A DNA stretch of 64,000 bases from Streptomyces albicerus (lineage in GTDB: Bacteria; Actinomycetota; Actinomycetes; Streptomycetales; Streptomycetaceae): the NCBI RefSeq assembly GCF_008905045.1, contig NZ_VWMY01000021.1, positions 45,853 through 109,852 of the forward strand, in the 5' to 3' direction. Shown here one piece after another: positions 8,315 to 16,494 of this stretch. The notes beneath the pieces are model-generated. The model did not search any database. It was not told the origin of the DNA and saw nothing but the letters and a program-made list of their open reading frames with translations. Numbering within the stretch: position 1 is the first letter of the stretch; each line of letters starts with the position of its first letter. The position numbers were made by a program, and so were the translations under genes.

Positions 8315-8767
8315 GTGTTCAATGACATAGGACCGCTCGAGCTGGTGACGCTCGTTGTCCTTGCCGTGCTCGTCTTCGGTCCGGAGAAGCTCCCGAAGAT
8401 GATCCAGGACGTCACGCGCACCATTCGCAAGATCCGTGAGTTCTCGGACAGCGCCAAGCAGGACATCCGCGAGGAACTCGGCCCCGAGTTCAAGGACTTC
8501 GAGTTCGAGGACCTCAACCCCAAGACGTTCATCCGCAAGCAGATGGACAACGACGAGCTGGGGCTCAAGGAGATCCGTAACGGCTTCGACCTGAAGAAGG
8601 AGATGGCCGAGGTCACGGACGCGGTGCACAGCCGCGAGTCCGAGACGTCGTCGTCCTCCTCCTCTTCCTCCTCTGCCGGTTCCACCGGCGGCACCGTCGA
8701 CATGACGAAGAAGCGCGAGAAGCTCGATCCGCCGGAGCGCCCGCCGTTCGACGCGGACGCGACCTGA
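8315..8767 (+). CDS. tatB: Twin-arginine translocase subunit TatB
   Basis: 150 aa. N-terminal transmembrane segment VFNDIGPLELVTLVVLAVLV, then the Tat hinge FGPEKLPKMI and a long amphipathic helix (IRKIREFSDSAKQDIREEL), typical of TatB rather than TatA by length. A run of nine serines lies in the C-terminal low-complexity tail. TatB with TatC forms the receptor for twin-arginine signal peptides. The start is GTG 8315 with AAGGAG 7 nt upstream; the longer reading from 8195 has no ribosome site. The location beside sigE-htrA is conserved in actinobacteria and links export capacity to envelope stress. Confidence 0.94.
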   Translation: MFNDIGPLELVTLVVLAVLVFGPEKLPKMIQDVTRTIRKIREFSDSAKQDIREELGPEFKDFEFEDLNPKTFIRKQMDNDELGLKEIRNGFDLKKEMAEVTDAVHSRESETSSSSSSSSSAGSTGGTVDMTKKREKLDPPERPPFDADAT

Positions 8768-9153
8768 GCCGAGGCCACGACGGGCCGTGACGGGCCGTGA
8801 CGGGCCGAGCCACTCCGACCCGCTCTGACCCGCTCCGACCCGAGTCGGAGAGGCGTACGCCCGCGGTTCCTGCCGGGTACGCCCGCGGATTCTGCCGGGG
8901 CGGCGCGCCCGCCGTCCGGCACGCGCTTCACCCGAATCATTCGTCTCGTACGTTCGCCGTCTCCCCGTACGTCGCCTGCGTTCTGCCCGCTCACCATGGG
9001 CCGGATCCGACGCGTGCGTCACCCAGGTGCCGACCGGTTTCCGGGCTTGCCGGGGAGCTGTGGCTATCCTGCCTAGTTGTTGTGCGGACCGGAAGGACGC
9101 CCGAAGGGGGGCGGGCCGCCCGGTCCGACGAGAGCGAGGAGGCGTCCGGGCAG
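8768..9153. other. Repeat-bearing intergenic region after tatB
   Basis: About 385 bp with no credible gene. It holds three tandem copies of a 10-bp unit (gtgacgggcc, about 8778-8808), a pyrimidine/GACCC-rich repeat (ctgacccgctccgacccg type, about 8811-8849), and a duplicated 12-mer gtacgcccgcgg at 8855-8866 and 8877-8888, each followed by a tgccggg-type tail. I could not pick out a clear terminator. Confidence 0.6.
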
Positions 9154-9810
9154 ATGGAGACGACAAGTCGGGTAGGCGCGCAGGCGCCGGCCGCGGAGGG
9201 TGGACAACACGCCCCCTCCGGCCGGCGTACGGTCGACGGCTACCTGCTGGCGCCCTTCCCGTGGTACGGCCTCGACGAGGCCTTCACGGGGCCGCGCTGG
9301 CTGATGCAGGTCGGCGCCGCGGCCGACGGAGCCATTGAGCACGGCTCGACCGGGCACGGCGACGAACCTTCCGTACGCAGCGAGGGGACTGAGGACAAGG
9401 AGCGGTTCGCGGTGGTGGTCACCGTCGCGGCCAACCCCGTACGGCGCAGCGCCGACGGCACAGGCCTGTTGGAGGCCACCTCGGTGTCCTCCGCGGCCTG
9501 GCTCGCCGGGGTGGGGCTACTGTCCTTCACCTGGCCCGGCCAGATGGACCACACCCTGCGCGACGACTGGCTGGACCAGCAGACCGAGACGGCGTGGGTC
9601 CTCGCGGACGATCTGACCGGCGCGGACTGGTCCACCCTCTCGCTGCCCGTGGACGGCGTCCCCACGTCGTTCCACTACCGCGAGTCCGAGTTCGGGTGGG
9701 TGCTTGCGGGGTCCACGCAGGAGGGGGTCCACCTGGGCGCGTACGGGCGGGGGATGAGTGCGTACGGTCTTGGCTTCGCCGTGATCAAGGACATCAGTAC
9801 GTACGCCTAG
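9154..9810 (+). CDS. Conserved hypothetical protein
   Basis: 218 aa, no recognised domain. Features: a low-complexity N-terminus, then LAPFPWYGLDEAFTGPRWLMQVG, a variable acidic insert, and a conserved-looking C-terminus rich in aromatics (SFHYRESEFGWVLAG, YGLGFAVIKDI). No signal peptide or membrane segment. The ATG at 9154 has GAGGAGG about 11 nt upstream, slightly far but the only candidate. A perfect terminator follows, so it is a single-gene unit between tatB and mrp. Confidence 0.75.
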   Translation: METTSRVGAQAPAAEGGQHAPSGRRTVDGYLLAPFPWYGLDEAFTGPRWLMQVGAAADGAIEHGSTGHGDEPSVRSEGTEDKERFAVVVTVAANPVRRSADGTGLLEATSVSSAAWLAGVGLLSFTWPGQMDHTLRDDWLDQQTETAWVLADDLTGADWSTLSLPVDGVPTSFHYRESEFGWVLAGSTQEGVHLGAYGRGMSAYGLGFAVIKDISTYA

Positions 9811-9824
9811 GCGGCGGGCTGAGC

Positions 9825-9863
9825 CGAAGGGAGGGCACCGTCGGTGACGGTGCCCTCCCTTCG
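9825..9863 (+). terminator. Strong hairpin terminator
   Basis: Perfect 18-bp inverted repeat (9825-9842 with 9846-9863), 3-nt loop, beginning 15 bp after the stop of the 218-aa gene. Convergent with mrp, so it may serve both. Confidence 0.88.
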
Positions 9864-9881
9864 TTGTATGAGGTTTGTTGG

Positions 9882-9960
9882 CTGCGGGTTCGTCGTGGCT
9901 GGTCGCGCCCATGCGGCGGAGCCGCAAATGTCACAGCCCCGCGCCCCTTACGGGGCGCTC
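9882..9960. repeat. Dispersed intergenic palindrome, copy 2 (degenerate)
   Basis: Carries gctgcgggttcgtcgtggct, ggtcgcgc, then ccccgcgccccttacggggcg. The conserved blocks of the family are present but interrupted by an unrelated insert of about 30 bp. Confidence 0.6.
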
Positions 9961-10020
9961 AGCCTCCCCGGCGCCATAGGAGAAGGGGCGTGCTCAGCCC
10001 CTGGCACCGTGCGACAAGCC

Positions 10021-11154
10021 TTAGAACTTGTTCCTCGGGGTGATCCCGAGTGACATGCCCGACAAGCCCCTCTGGCGGCCGCCCAGCTTGCCCGCGATGG
10101 CGCGGAGGGCCGAGCCGGCGGGGGAGTCGGGGTCGGTCAGGACCACCGGCTTGCCCTCGTCGCCGCCCTCGCGGAGGCGGACGTCGATCGGGATCGAGCC
10201 GAGGACCGGGACCGTGGCACCCGTCGTGCGGGTCAGGCCGTCGGCAACGCTCTGGCCGCCGCCCGTGCCGAAGACGTCGACCATCTCGTCGCAGTGGGGG
10301 CAGGGGAGGCCCGACATGTTCTCGACGACGCCGACGATCTTCTGGTGGGTCTGGACGGCGATGGAGCCGGCCCGCTCGGCGACCTCGGCCGCGGCCTGCT
10401 GCGGGGTCGTGACGACCAGGATCTCCGCGTTCGGGACCAACTGGGCCACCGAGATCGCGATGTCGCCCGTGCCCGGGGGCAGGTCGAGCAGAAGGACGTC
10501 CAGGTCGCCCCAGTACACGTCCGCCAGGAACTGCTGGAGGGCGCGGTGGAGCATCGGGCCGCGCCACACGACCGGGGCGTTGCCCGGGGTGAACATGCCG
10601 ATCGAGATGACCTTCACGCCGTGCGCGGACGGCGGCATGATCATGTTCTCGACCTGGGTCGGACGGCCGTCGGCGCCGAGCATGCGGGGCACGGAGTGGC
10701 CGTAGATGTCGGCGTCCACGACGCCGACCTTGAGGCCGTCGGCCGCCATCGCCGCCGCGAGGTTCACGGTCACCGAGGACTTGCCGACGCCGCCCTTGCC
10801 GGAGGCGACCGCGTAGACGCGCGTGAGCGAGCCCGGCTTGGCGAACGGCACTTCCCGCTCGCCCTGGCCGCCGCGCAGCGACGACGCGAGCTCGCGCCGC
10901 TGCTCGTCGCTCATCACGTCCAGCGTCACATCGACGTGGGTGACGCCCTCGACCGCCGAGACGGCGTCCGTCACGTTCTTCGTGATGGTCTCGCGCATCG
11001 GGCAGCCGGAGACCGTGAGGTAGACGGTGACCGCGACAGCACCGTCCGTACCGATCTCCACCGACTTGACCATTCCCAGCTCGGTGATGGGTCGATGGAT
11101 CTCGGGGTCGTTCACTGTCGCCAGCGCTTCACGCACCGCGTCTTCCATAGCCAT
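10021..11154 (-). CDS. mrp: Mrp/NBP35-family iron-sulfur cluster carrier ATPase
   Basis: 377 aa. An N-terminal MIP18/DUF59 domain (residues 1-85, ending in the SGCPMRETI loop) is fused to a P-loop ATPase with deviant Walker A GKGGVGKSS at 119-127 and DLPPGTGD as switch/Walker B. The cluster-binding CPHC pair is in LPCPHCDEM. Mrp proteins bind and transfer Fe-S clusters. The homologue occupies the equivalent place in mycobacteria (Rv1229c). No Shine-Dalgarno is visible; on the minus strand TACCAT (11162-11167) lies 7 nt before the ATG with TTCCAG 18 bp further up, so a leaderless mRNA is likely. Confidence 0.95.
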   Translation of the reverse strand: MAMEDAVREALATVNDPEIHRPITELGMVKSVEIGTDGAVAVTVYLTVSGCPMRETITKNVTDAVSAVEGVTHVDVTLDVMSDEQRRELASSLRGGQGEREVPFAKPGSLTRVYAVASGKGGVGKSSVTVNLAAAMAADGLKVGVVDADIYGHSVPRMLGADGRPTQVENMIMPPSAHGVKVISIGMFTPGNAPVVWRGPMLHRALQQFLADVYWGDLDVLLLDLPPGTGDIAISVAQLVPNAEILVVTTPQQAAAEVAERAGSIAVQTHQKIVGVVENMSGLPCPHCDEMVDVFGTGGGQSVADGLTRTTGATVPVLGSIPIDVRLREGGDEGKPVVLTDPDSPAGSALRAIAGKLGGRQRGLSGMSLGITPRNKF

Positions 11155-11161
11155 AGGGTCG

Positions 11162-11191
11162 ATGGTACGGCGCTTCCCACCGGCCCTGGAA
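11162..11191 (-). promoter_or_regulatory. Leaderless promoter of mrp
   Basis: On the minus strand, -35 TTCCAG, 18-bp spacer, -10 TACCAT, then 7 nt to the ATG, leaving no room for a ribosome-binding site. Confidence 0.6.
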
Positions 11192-11197
11192 AGCCCG

Positions 11198-11794
11198 TCA
11201 CCGGTCGTCTACGTCACGTCCCCGAGGACGTTCTGCCGGGAATACGACACGACCGTCCCCGTGGCCGTCGGGATACCGCTCCTCCATCTCCTTGACCAGG
11301 TCCTGGAGCTCGGAGCGGATCCAGTCACGGGTGGCGACCTCGCCGAGGCCGACGCGCAGCGCGGCGATCTCCCGGGTCAGATACTCGGTGTCCGCGATCG
11401 ACCGCTCGTTCTGCTTTCGGTCCTGTTCGAGGTTGACCCGGTCGCGGTCGTCCTGCCGGTTCTGCGCGAGGAGGATCAGCGGGGCCGCGTACGAGGCCTG
11501 GAGCGAGAGCATCAGGGTCAGGAAGATGAACGGGTAGGTGTCGAAGCGCAGGTCGCGTGGTGCGGACACGTTCCACACCACCCACAGGACGACGACGACC
11601 GTCATCCCGACGATGAACCGACCCGTGCCCAGGAACCGCGCGATCCGCTCCGACAGCCGTCCGAAGGCCTCCGGGTCGTACTCGGGCAGCAGCCTGCGCC
11701 GCGGCGGCTGCGGCTGGTCGAGCCGGGTGCGCGGCCGTGTGGCGGCGGTCGCCCCGGTGGCGGCCCGTTCGCGGGCCTCGCGCTCAGGAGCCAT
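11198..11794 (-). CDS. DUF1003 membrane protein
   Basis: 198 aa. Two transmembrane helices (FIVGMTVVVVLWVVWNV and FIFLTLMLSLQASYAAPLIL) sit in the DUF1003 core, with the conserved FDTYPFIFLTLMLS and LLAQNRQDDRDR. A C-terminal coiled-coil-prone region (EIAALRVGLGEVATRDWI) follows. Function is unknown; the family lies beside MgtE-like genes across actinobacteria (Rv1231c-Rv1232c). It overlaps the upstream CBS-domain gene by 11 nt, so the pair is one operon. ATG start with GAGGGGG 6 nt upstream. Confidence 0.92.
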   Translation of the reverse strand: MAPEREARERAATGATAATRPRTRLDQPQPPRRRLLPEYDPEAFGRLSERIARFLGTGRFIVGMTVVVVLWVVWNVSAPRDLRFDTYPFIFLTLMLSLQASYAAPLILLAQNRQDDRDRVNLEQDRKQNERSIADTEYLTREIAALRVGLGEVATRDWIRSELQDLVKEMEERYPDGHGDGRVVFPAERPRGRDVDDR

Positions 11795-13100
11795 GAGCAG
11801 CCCCCTCGTCAGAGGTGTTCTCGGCGCCCTCGGAAGCGTCCTCGTCCAGGTGGAACTCCGTCTCGCGCCAGTCCTCGGGCAGCATGTGGTCGAGCACGTC
11901 GTCCACGGTGACCGCCCCGAGCAGCGAGCCGCTCTCGTCGACGACGGGCGCCGCGACCATGTCGTACGTCGCGAAGAAGCCCGCCACGACGGGCAGTTCG
12001 GCCTTCGGGTCCAGCGGCTGCAGATCGTCGTCGAGCATCGACCCGACGAGCGTGTACGGCGGATCGCGAAGCAGCCGCTGGAAGTGGACCGCGCCGAGGT
12101 ACTTGCCGGTCGGCGTCTCGTCCGGCGGACGGCACACGTACACCTGGGCGGCCAGCGCGGGGGACAGGTCGGGCTCGCGCACCCGGGCCAGCGCGTCCGC
12201 GACGGTCGCGTCGGGCCGCAGCACGATCGGCTCGGTCGTCATCAGACCGCCCGCCGTGCGCTCCTCGTACGCCATCAGCCGCCGTACGTCCGCCGCGTCG
12301 TCCGGACGCATCAGCGCCAGCAGCCGCTCCTTGTCCTCCTCCGGCAGCTCGCCGAGCAGGTCGGCCGCGTCGTCGGGGTCCATCGCCTCCAGGACGTCGG
12401 CGGCGCGCTCCTCCTTGAGTTTGCCGAGGATCTCGATCTGGTCGTCCTCGGGAAGCTCTTCCAGGACGTCGGCGAGCCGGTCGTCGTCGAGCGCCGCCGC
12501 CACCTCCGCGCGCCGTTTCGAGGACAGGTGGTGCAGGACGTTCGCGAGGTCGGCGGGACGCAGCTGCTCGAAGGTGGCGAGCAGGTTCTCGGCGCCCTGC
12601 CCGTGCTCCTCCACCGAGAACCCGGTGACGGCCGACCACTCGACGGTCAGCGTCTCGCCCTTGGCCCGCCGGAACGCGCTGCCCGCCCTGCCCTTCCGTA
12701 CGAAGACCCGGTCGATCTCCCAGTCGCGGCGGGCCGGCAGCCGCTGGACGGAGACGTCGAGAACGGTGACCTCCTCGCCGGTCTCGACGAGCCGCAGGCG
12801 CCGGTCGAGCAGTTCGCCGAGCACGAGCCGCTCGGTGGGCCGCTGCTCGAAACGGCGGACGTTCAGGACGCCGGTGGTGATGACCTGTCCGGACTCGATG
12901 CCGGTCACCCGGGTCATCGGCAGAAAGATGCGGCGGCGGGTGGACAGTTCGACGACCAGGCCGAGCAGCCGAGGGGGCCGGCTCCCGACGCGCAGCATGG
13001 CGACCAGGTCGCGCACGCGGCCCACCTGGTCGCCGTTCGGGTCGAAGACGGCGATACCGGCGAGGTGCGAGACGAAGATCCTGGGGGCGCCTGCCGACAT
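11784..13100 (-). CDS. MgtE N-domain/CBS-domain protein without transporter part
   Basis: 438 aa. An N-terminal beta-rich, PRC-barrel-like region is at about 1-150. An MgtE intracellular N-domain of helical repeats follows (about 165-280; LRPADLANVLHHL, LEELPEDDQIEIL, LEAMDPDDAADLL, LGELPEEDKERLL), then two CBS domains (about 285-415; GGLMTTEPIVL, VVDESGSLLGAVTVDDVLD). The five-helix membrane channel of MgtE is absent, so it cannot conduct Mg2+ itself. A role as soluble Mg2+/nucleotide sensor or partner of a transporter is inferred. Operon with DUF1003; AAGGAGG precedes the ATG. CorA lies nearby. Confidence 0.9.
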   Translation of the reverse strand: MSAGAPRIFVSHLAGIAVFDPNGDQVGRVRDLVAMLRVGSRPPRLLGLVVELSTRRRIFLPMTRVTGIESGQVITTGVLNVRRFEQRPTERLVLGELLDRRLRLVETGEEVTVLDVSVQRLPARRDWEIDRVFVRKGRAGSAFRRAKGETLTVEWSAVTGFSVEEHGQGAENLLATFEQLRPADLANVLHHLSSKRRAEVAAALDDDRLADVLEELPEDDQIEILGKLKEERAADVLEAMDPDDAADLLGELPEEDKERLLALMRPDDAADVRRLMAYEERTAGGLMTTEPIVLRPDATVADALARVREPDLSPALAAQVYVCRPPDETPTGKYLGAVHFQRLLRDPPYTLVGSMLDDDLQPLDPKAELPVVAGFFATYDMVAAPVVDESGSLLGAVTVDDVLDHMLPEDWRETEFHLDEDASEGAENTSDEGAAHGS

Positions 13101-13300
13101 GCCCGCGCCTCCTTCGTCGTACGGGCTTCACTACGGGCGTTTTGGACTGCCATGTCCGCTCGGGTGGGCTTCAGGCTAGCCCGTCCCGGTCGGATACGCC
13201 CTGGTGAGCGGTGCGGACGGACTGACTCCGAGTGGCGTATGGGGCCCCGGTACGCTGCGGTACGCCGCTGAGGACACCCGCACGAGAGGCAGCGCCACCT

Positions 13301-14059
13301 GTGACTGCGATTCCCCAAGGACGTACCCGTAGGGCCGCGTTGGCCGGCGCCGTGTGCGCGCTGGTCGTGACGGGGACAGGGGTGACGGGGTGCGGCGGTG
13401 ACGACCCGGACGCGGGCACGAACGGGGTGGGGAAACTGCCCCCGGCCAAGATTCAGACCCGTACCCAGTCGGCTGCCCAGGCCGCGGAGACGGTACGGCT
13501 GTCCGGAGCCGTGATCAGCAACAAGCGCACTTACAAGCTGGACATGCAGCTCAAGGACGACGGCGGCACCGGCTCGGTCACCTCGAAGGGGGTGACGTTC
13601 CAGCTGCTGCGGGTCGACGAGCACCTCTTCATCAAGGCCGACGCGGACTTCTGGACCCACCAGGACGGCCAGAGCGACGACGAGACGTCCGACACGGCGG
13701 CCGCGGGCAAGCTGGAGGACAAGTACGTGAAGGTCCCCAAGGGCGACCCCGCCTATCAGCAGCTCAGTGTCTTCACCGACAAGGACGTACTCCTCGACGG
13801 CCTCCTCTCCCTCCACGGCGAACTCGCCACCGACGGTCACCACGAACAGAACGGCATCCGCACGATTCGCCTCACCGGCGACAAGGGCTCCGGGGGCAAA
13901 CTGGATGTCTCTCTCGAGGGCAAGCCGTACCCTCTGCTGCTGGTCCGCGCCGGCGGAGCGGGGACGCTCCGCTTGACCGACTGGGGTAAGGATTTTGCCC
14001 TGAAGGAGCCGGACAAGGGCGAGACGGTGGATTACGGGCAGCAGCTTCCGTCGTCCTGA
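13301..14059 (+). CDS. Putative lipoprotein, LppX/LprG-like
   Basis: 252 aa. A basic N-terminus (PQGRTRRAALAGAVCAL) leads into a lipobox V-T-G-C (TGVTGCGGD), so a diacylated, surface-anchored protein is likely. The mature part is a hydrophilic, beta-rich domain with internal similarity to the LppX/LprAFG half-barrel lipid-binding family (KLDMQLKDDGGTGSVTSKG, VKVPKGDPAYQQL). The family assignment rests on pattern, not a motif. GTG 13301 gives a correct signal peptide; the longer reading from 13232 would bury it. Divergent from the CBS-domain gene. Confidence 0.75.
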   Translation: MTAIPQGRTRRAALAGAVCALVVTGTGVTGCGGDDPDAGTNGVGKLPPAKIQTRTQSAAQAAETVRLSGAVISNKRTYKLDMQLKDDGGTGSVTSKGVTFQLLRVDEHLFIKADADFWTHQDGQSDDETSDTAAAGKLEDKYVKVPKGDPAYQQLSVFTDKDVLLDGLLSLHGELATDGHHEQNGIRTIRLTGDKGSGGKLDVSLEGKPYPLLLVRAGGAGTLRLTDWGKDFALKEPDKGETVDYGQQLPSS

Positions 14060-14130
14060 GGGGGCTCATGTCCGTCTGACGCCCTGACGCCCTTACGCCT
14101 GACAGCTCGGCGGGGAGGGTTGTCGGGCGT

Positions 14131-14240
14131 CTGCGGGTGGGTTGTGGCTGGTCGCGCAGTTCCCCGCGCCCCTTAAGGCATGCCTGCGCCCCAGCCCCTT
14201 TAGGGGCGCGGGGAACTGCGCGCTCAGCCCCCACGCACCT
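14131..14240. repeat. Dispersed intergenic palindrome, copy 3 (full inverted pair)
   Basis: The fullest copy: ggctggtcgcgcagttcccc on the left arm and, about 50 bp on, ggggcgcggggaactgcgcg on the right arm, separated by ccttaaggcatgcctgcgcc-type sequence. The arms can form a long stem, and the copy sits between convergent gene ends. Confidence 0.85.
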
Positions 14241-14286
14241 GCAGTCGACAACCGACCTGTCGTACCCCGGCCTCCGCGCGGAGCGC

Positions 14287-14814
14287 TCAGCGGCGCTTGC
14301 GGCCCTTGAAGAGCAGCCGTGGGAGACCCGCCGGGATCGGGTGACGCGTCGTCGCCGACGTCGGCAGGGGCGGCGCCGCCAGCGACCCGTCCGGCAACGA
14401 CGCAGTCGAACCCGTCGGCTCGAGGCGGAGCACCCGGCACTCACGAGCCCACCGCCCCGGCATGGCCTCGCTGTCAGGCGCGTTCAACCGCTTGCCCTTC
14501 AGCTCGGCGACAGCCGCATCCCACTCCTCGGAGCCGGGGGCAAGCTCCACAACCTTTGCCGACCAGGAGACGAGCCGCCCGCCCTTGTCCTTGCTGCGCA
14601 CGGTGACGACGGCGTCGCCCCCGTCGACGAGCCCGGGCAGCGGTTGCTCACCGGGCCCGCCCCCGACCAGACACACAGCCCCGTCGTGCCACACGTGCCA
14701 CAGCGCCCGAGAGGCCGTCCCGTCCCCTTGGACGTCGAGCCCTCGTACCCAGATGAGGCCGGACTTCTTGGTGGCTTCCTCGACGAGGGCCTGGTCGAGC
14801 AGCTGATCCGTCAT
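14287..14814 (-). CDS. Conserved hypothetical protein, possible FMN-binding split barrel
   Basis: 175 aa, soluble. Alternating beta segments (SGLIWVRGLDVQGD, ALWHVWHDGAVCLVGGG, GDAVVTVRSKDKGGRLVSWSA) resemble the pyridoxamine-oxidase/flavin-reductase split barrel, but the flavin-contact residues are not clear and I assign no enzyme function. The C-terminus is basic (LLFKGRKRR). No Shine-Dalgarno precedes the ATG; minus-strand TAGGCT (14821-14826) lies exactly 6 nt upstream, so the gene is probably leaderless. Confidence 0.7.
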   Translation of the reverse strand: MTDQLLDQALVEEATKKSGLIWVRGLDVQGDGTASRALWHVWHDGAVCLVGGGPGEQPLPGLVDGGDAVVTVRSKDKGGRLVSWSAKVVELAPGSEEWDAAVAELKGKRLNAPDSEAMPGRWARECRVLRLEPTGSTASLPDGSLAAPPLPTSATTRHPIPAGLPRLLFKGRKRR

Positions 14815-14878
14815 GCGACCAGCCTAGCCGCGCGCCTCACAGCCGCTCTTGGGGCTCTCACAGCCGTCCTGCGGGCTC

Positions 14879-15988
14879 TCACAGCCACCCGTTGCGCTTC
14901 AGCGTGCGGTGGATCGCGAAGCAGATTCCGACGGTGACGCCCAGCACCAGCGGGTAGCCGAACTTCCAGCGCAGCTCCGGCATGTAGTCGAAGTTCATGC
15001 CGTACACGCCACACACCATCGTCGGCACGGCGATGATCGCCGCCCATGACGTGATCTTGCGCATGTCCTCGTTCTGCGCGACGGACGCCTGCGCGAGGTT
15101 GGCCTGGAGGATGGAGTTGAGCAGCTCGTCGAAGCCGACGACCTGCTCCTGCACCCGCGCCAGGTGGTCGGCGACGTCACGGAAGTACTTCTGGATGTCG
15201 GGGTCGACCAGCCGCATCGGCCGCTCGCTCAGCAGCTGCATGGGCCGCATCAGCGGCGATACGGCGCGCTTGAACTCCAGCACCTCGCGCTTGAGCTGGT
15301 AGATCCGCGCGGAGTCGACACCGCGCGACACCCCGCCGCGGCGGCCGGGCGAGAACACCTCGGTCTCGACCTCGTCGATGTCGTCCTGCATGGCGTCCGC
15401 GACCGCGATGTACCCGTCGACGACATGGTCGGCGATGGCGTGCAGCACGGCCGACGGGCCCTTGGCGAGCAGCTCGGGATCGTCCTGCAGCCGGTGCCGC
15501 AGCGCCCGCAGGGAGCCCTGCCCGCCGTGCCGCACGGTGATGAAGAAGTCCCGCCCGGTGAAGCACATCACCTCGCCGGTCTCCACGACCTCGCTGGTGG
15601 CGGTGAGCTCGTCGTGCTCGACGTAGTGGATGGTCTTGAAGACGGCGAACAGCGTGTCGTCGTACCGCTCCAGCTTGGGCCGCTGGTGGGCGTGGACGGC
15701 GTCCTCGACGGCCAGCGGGTGCAGCCCGAACTCGGCGGCGATACCGGCGAATTCGGCCTCGGTCGGCTCATGCAGACCGATCCAGGCGAACCCGCCCTCC
15801 CGCCGCACCTGACGGATCGCCGCACGCGGCGTGAGGCCGTCGTCGGACGGGAGACGCGCGCCGTCGCGGTAGATCGCACAGTCCACGACGGCCGAACTCG
15901 TCCCGGCCGCGCGGGTGGTGTCGTACACGCCGCCGTCCTTGCGCGGCGTGGGACGGACCGCGGCACGAAGATCACGGATCATCGACAT
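14879..15988 (-). CDS. corA: CorA-family magnesium/cobalt transporter
   Basis: 369 aa. A large cytoplasmic N-domain with the helical stalk (VQEQVVGFDELLNSILQANL) is followed by two C-terminal transmembrane helices. The selectivity motif GMN stands in VYGMNFDYMPEL, and the last helix ends with the basic KRNGWL. CorA pentamers import Mg2+. The start is ATG 15988 with AAGGAGCC 4 nt upstream; a longer reading to 16078 lacks one. It is preceded by a structured leader of about 450 nt with M-box features and a terminator, which implies Mg2+-responsive attenuation. Equivalent to Rv1239c in the syntenic mycobacterial block. Confidence 0.95.
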   Translation of the reverse strand: MSMIRDLRAAVRPTPRKDGGVYDTTRAAGTSSAVVDCAIYRDGARLPSDDGLTPRAAIRQVRREGGFAWIGLHEPTEAEFAGIAAEFGLHPLAVEDAVHAHQRPKLERYDDTLFAVFKTIHYVEHDELTATSEVVETGEVMCFTGRDFFITVRHGGQGSLRALRHRLQDDPELLAKGPSAVLHAIADHVVDGYIAVADAMQDDIDEVETEVFSPGRRGGVSRGVDSARIYQLKREVLEFKRAVSPLMRPMQLLSERPMRLVDPDIQKYFRDVADHLARVQEQVVGFDELLNSILQANLAQASVAQNEDMRKITSWAAIIAVPTMVCGVYGMNFDYMPELRWKFGYPLVLGVTVGICFAIHRTLKRNGWL

Positions 15989-16149
15989 GGCTGGCTCCTT
16001 CGCGAACGAGAGCCGCCGGCAACGGTTGAGACTGCCCGGAATGGGGACGTCCTGACTGCGGATGTTTGGCACGTCCACAAAGCGGGGAGCACCGCACCGT
16101 CGCGGTGGCAGCTTCGCTACTGATACAGATCAGAAAAAATCAGACAGAT

Positions 16150-16178
16150 CAGGAAAAACGAAGTGCTCTTCCGTTGTG
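16150..16178 (-). terminator. Intrinsic terminator within the corA leader
   Basis: Minus-strand hairpin ACGGAAG / CTTCGT (16158-16174; six pairs with one bulged G) followed at once by a T run (16153-16158), and a second T-rich tract at about 16132-16140. It lies between the aptamer-like element and corA, the right place for a transcription-terminating expression platform. Confidence 0.65.
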
Positions 16179-16199
16179 CACCGGACCGGCCATGACGCG

Positions 16200-16325
16200 A
16201 GTGCGAGAGGTGGCAGCCAGTAGAGCGTGAGCTCTGGAGCTGAGAGGAACTCAGCAGCCGGAAGAGCGGGTGGTACTGCACGGTCGACTTCGATCCATGG
16301 AGCCCCACCTCCTCCGGCCGGTCCC
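16200..16325 (-). promoter_or_regulatory. Candidate M-box (ykoK) Mg2+ riboswitch upstream of corA
   Basis: On the minus strand the leader contains GGTGGGGCTCC, close to the M-box signature GGTGAGGCTCC, then ATGGATCGAAG, TACCACCCG (M-box GCCGCCCG) and AGCTCACGCTCTAC (M-box AAGCTCTACG). The closing helix forms between GAGGTGG (16305-16311) and CCACCTC (16207-16213), about 105 nt apart. M-boxes bind Mg2+ and switch off Mg2+ transporters, and the next gene is corA. An intrinsic terminator follows about 30 nt downstream. The identification is by eye. Confidence 0.7.
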
Positions 16326-16355
16326 CCGTAGGGGAGGTCCATCCCCCGTAGGGGA
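16322..16355. repeat. Duplicated 14-bp hairpin motif in corA leader
   Basis: The motif tcccccgtagggga occurs at 16322-16335 and 16342-16355. Each copy is self-complementary, and both lie just 5' of the riboswitch core in the corA transcript. Confidence 0.8.
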
Positions 16356-16446
16356 ATCTCATGCGTCGAGATCTCGGGTCGGGACTCGAGAGCGACGCTT
16401 CTGCGTGCTGCCCCGACCAGCGGCCAAGACTATCAGCCGACTGAAG

Positions 16447-16494
16447 TGTCAAGCCGTCGCTTTGCCCTCTGCTGACGAGATCTATGCTCGGCGC
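16447..16494. promoter_or_regulatory. Overlapping divergent promoters for corA leader and SUFU gene
   Basis: Minus strand: a perfect -35 TTGACA (16447-16452) points toward the corA leader, though the -10 is not clear at the usual distance. Plus strand: -35-like TTTGCC about 16 bp before TATGCT (16483-16488), with 6 nt from TATGCT to the ATG at 16495. The SUFU gene therefore appears leaderless. Confidence 0.6.

Noticed and set aside
11809..13131. 440-codon minus-strand frame overlapping the CBS-domain gene
   Set aside because: Arg/Ala-rich frame shift of the real gene, which has MgtE-N and CBS motifs and a good ribosome site.
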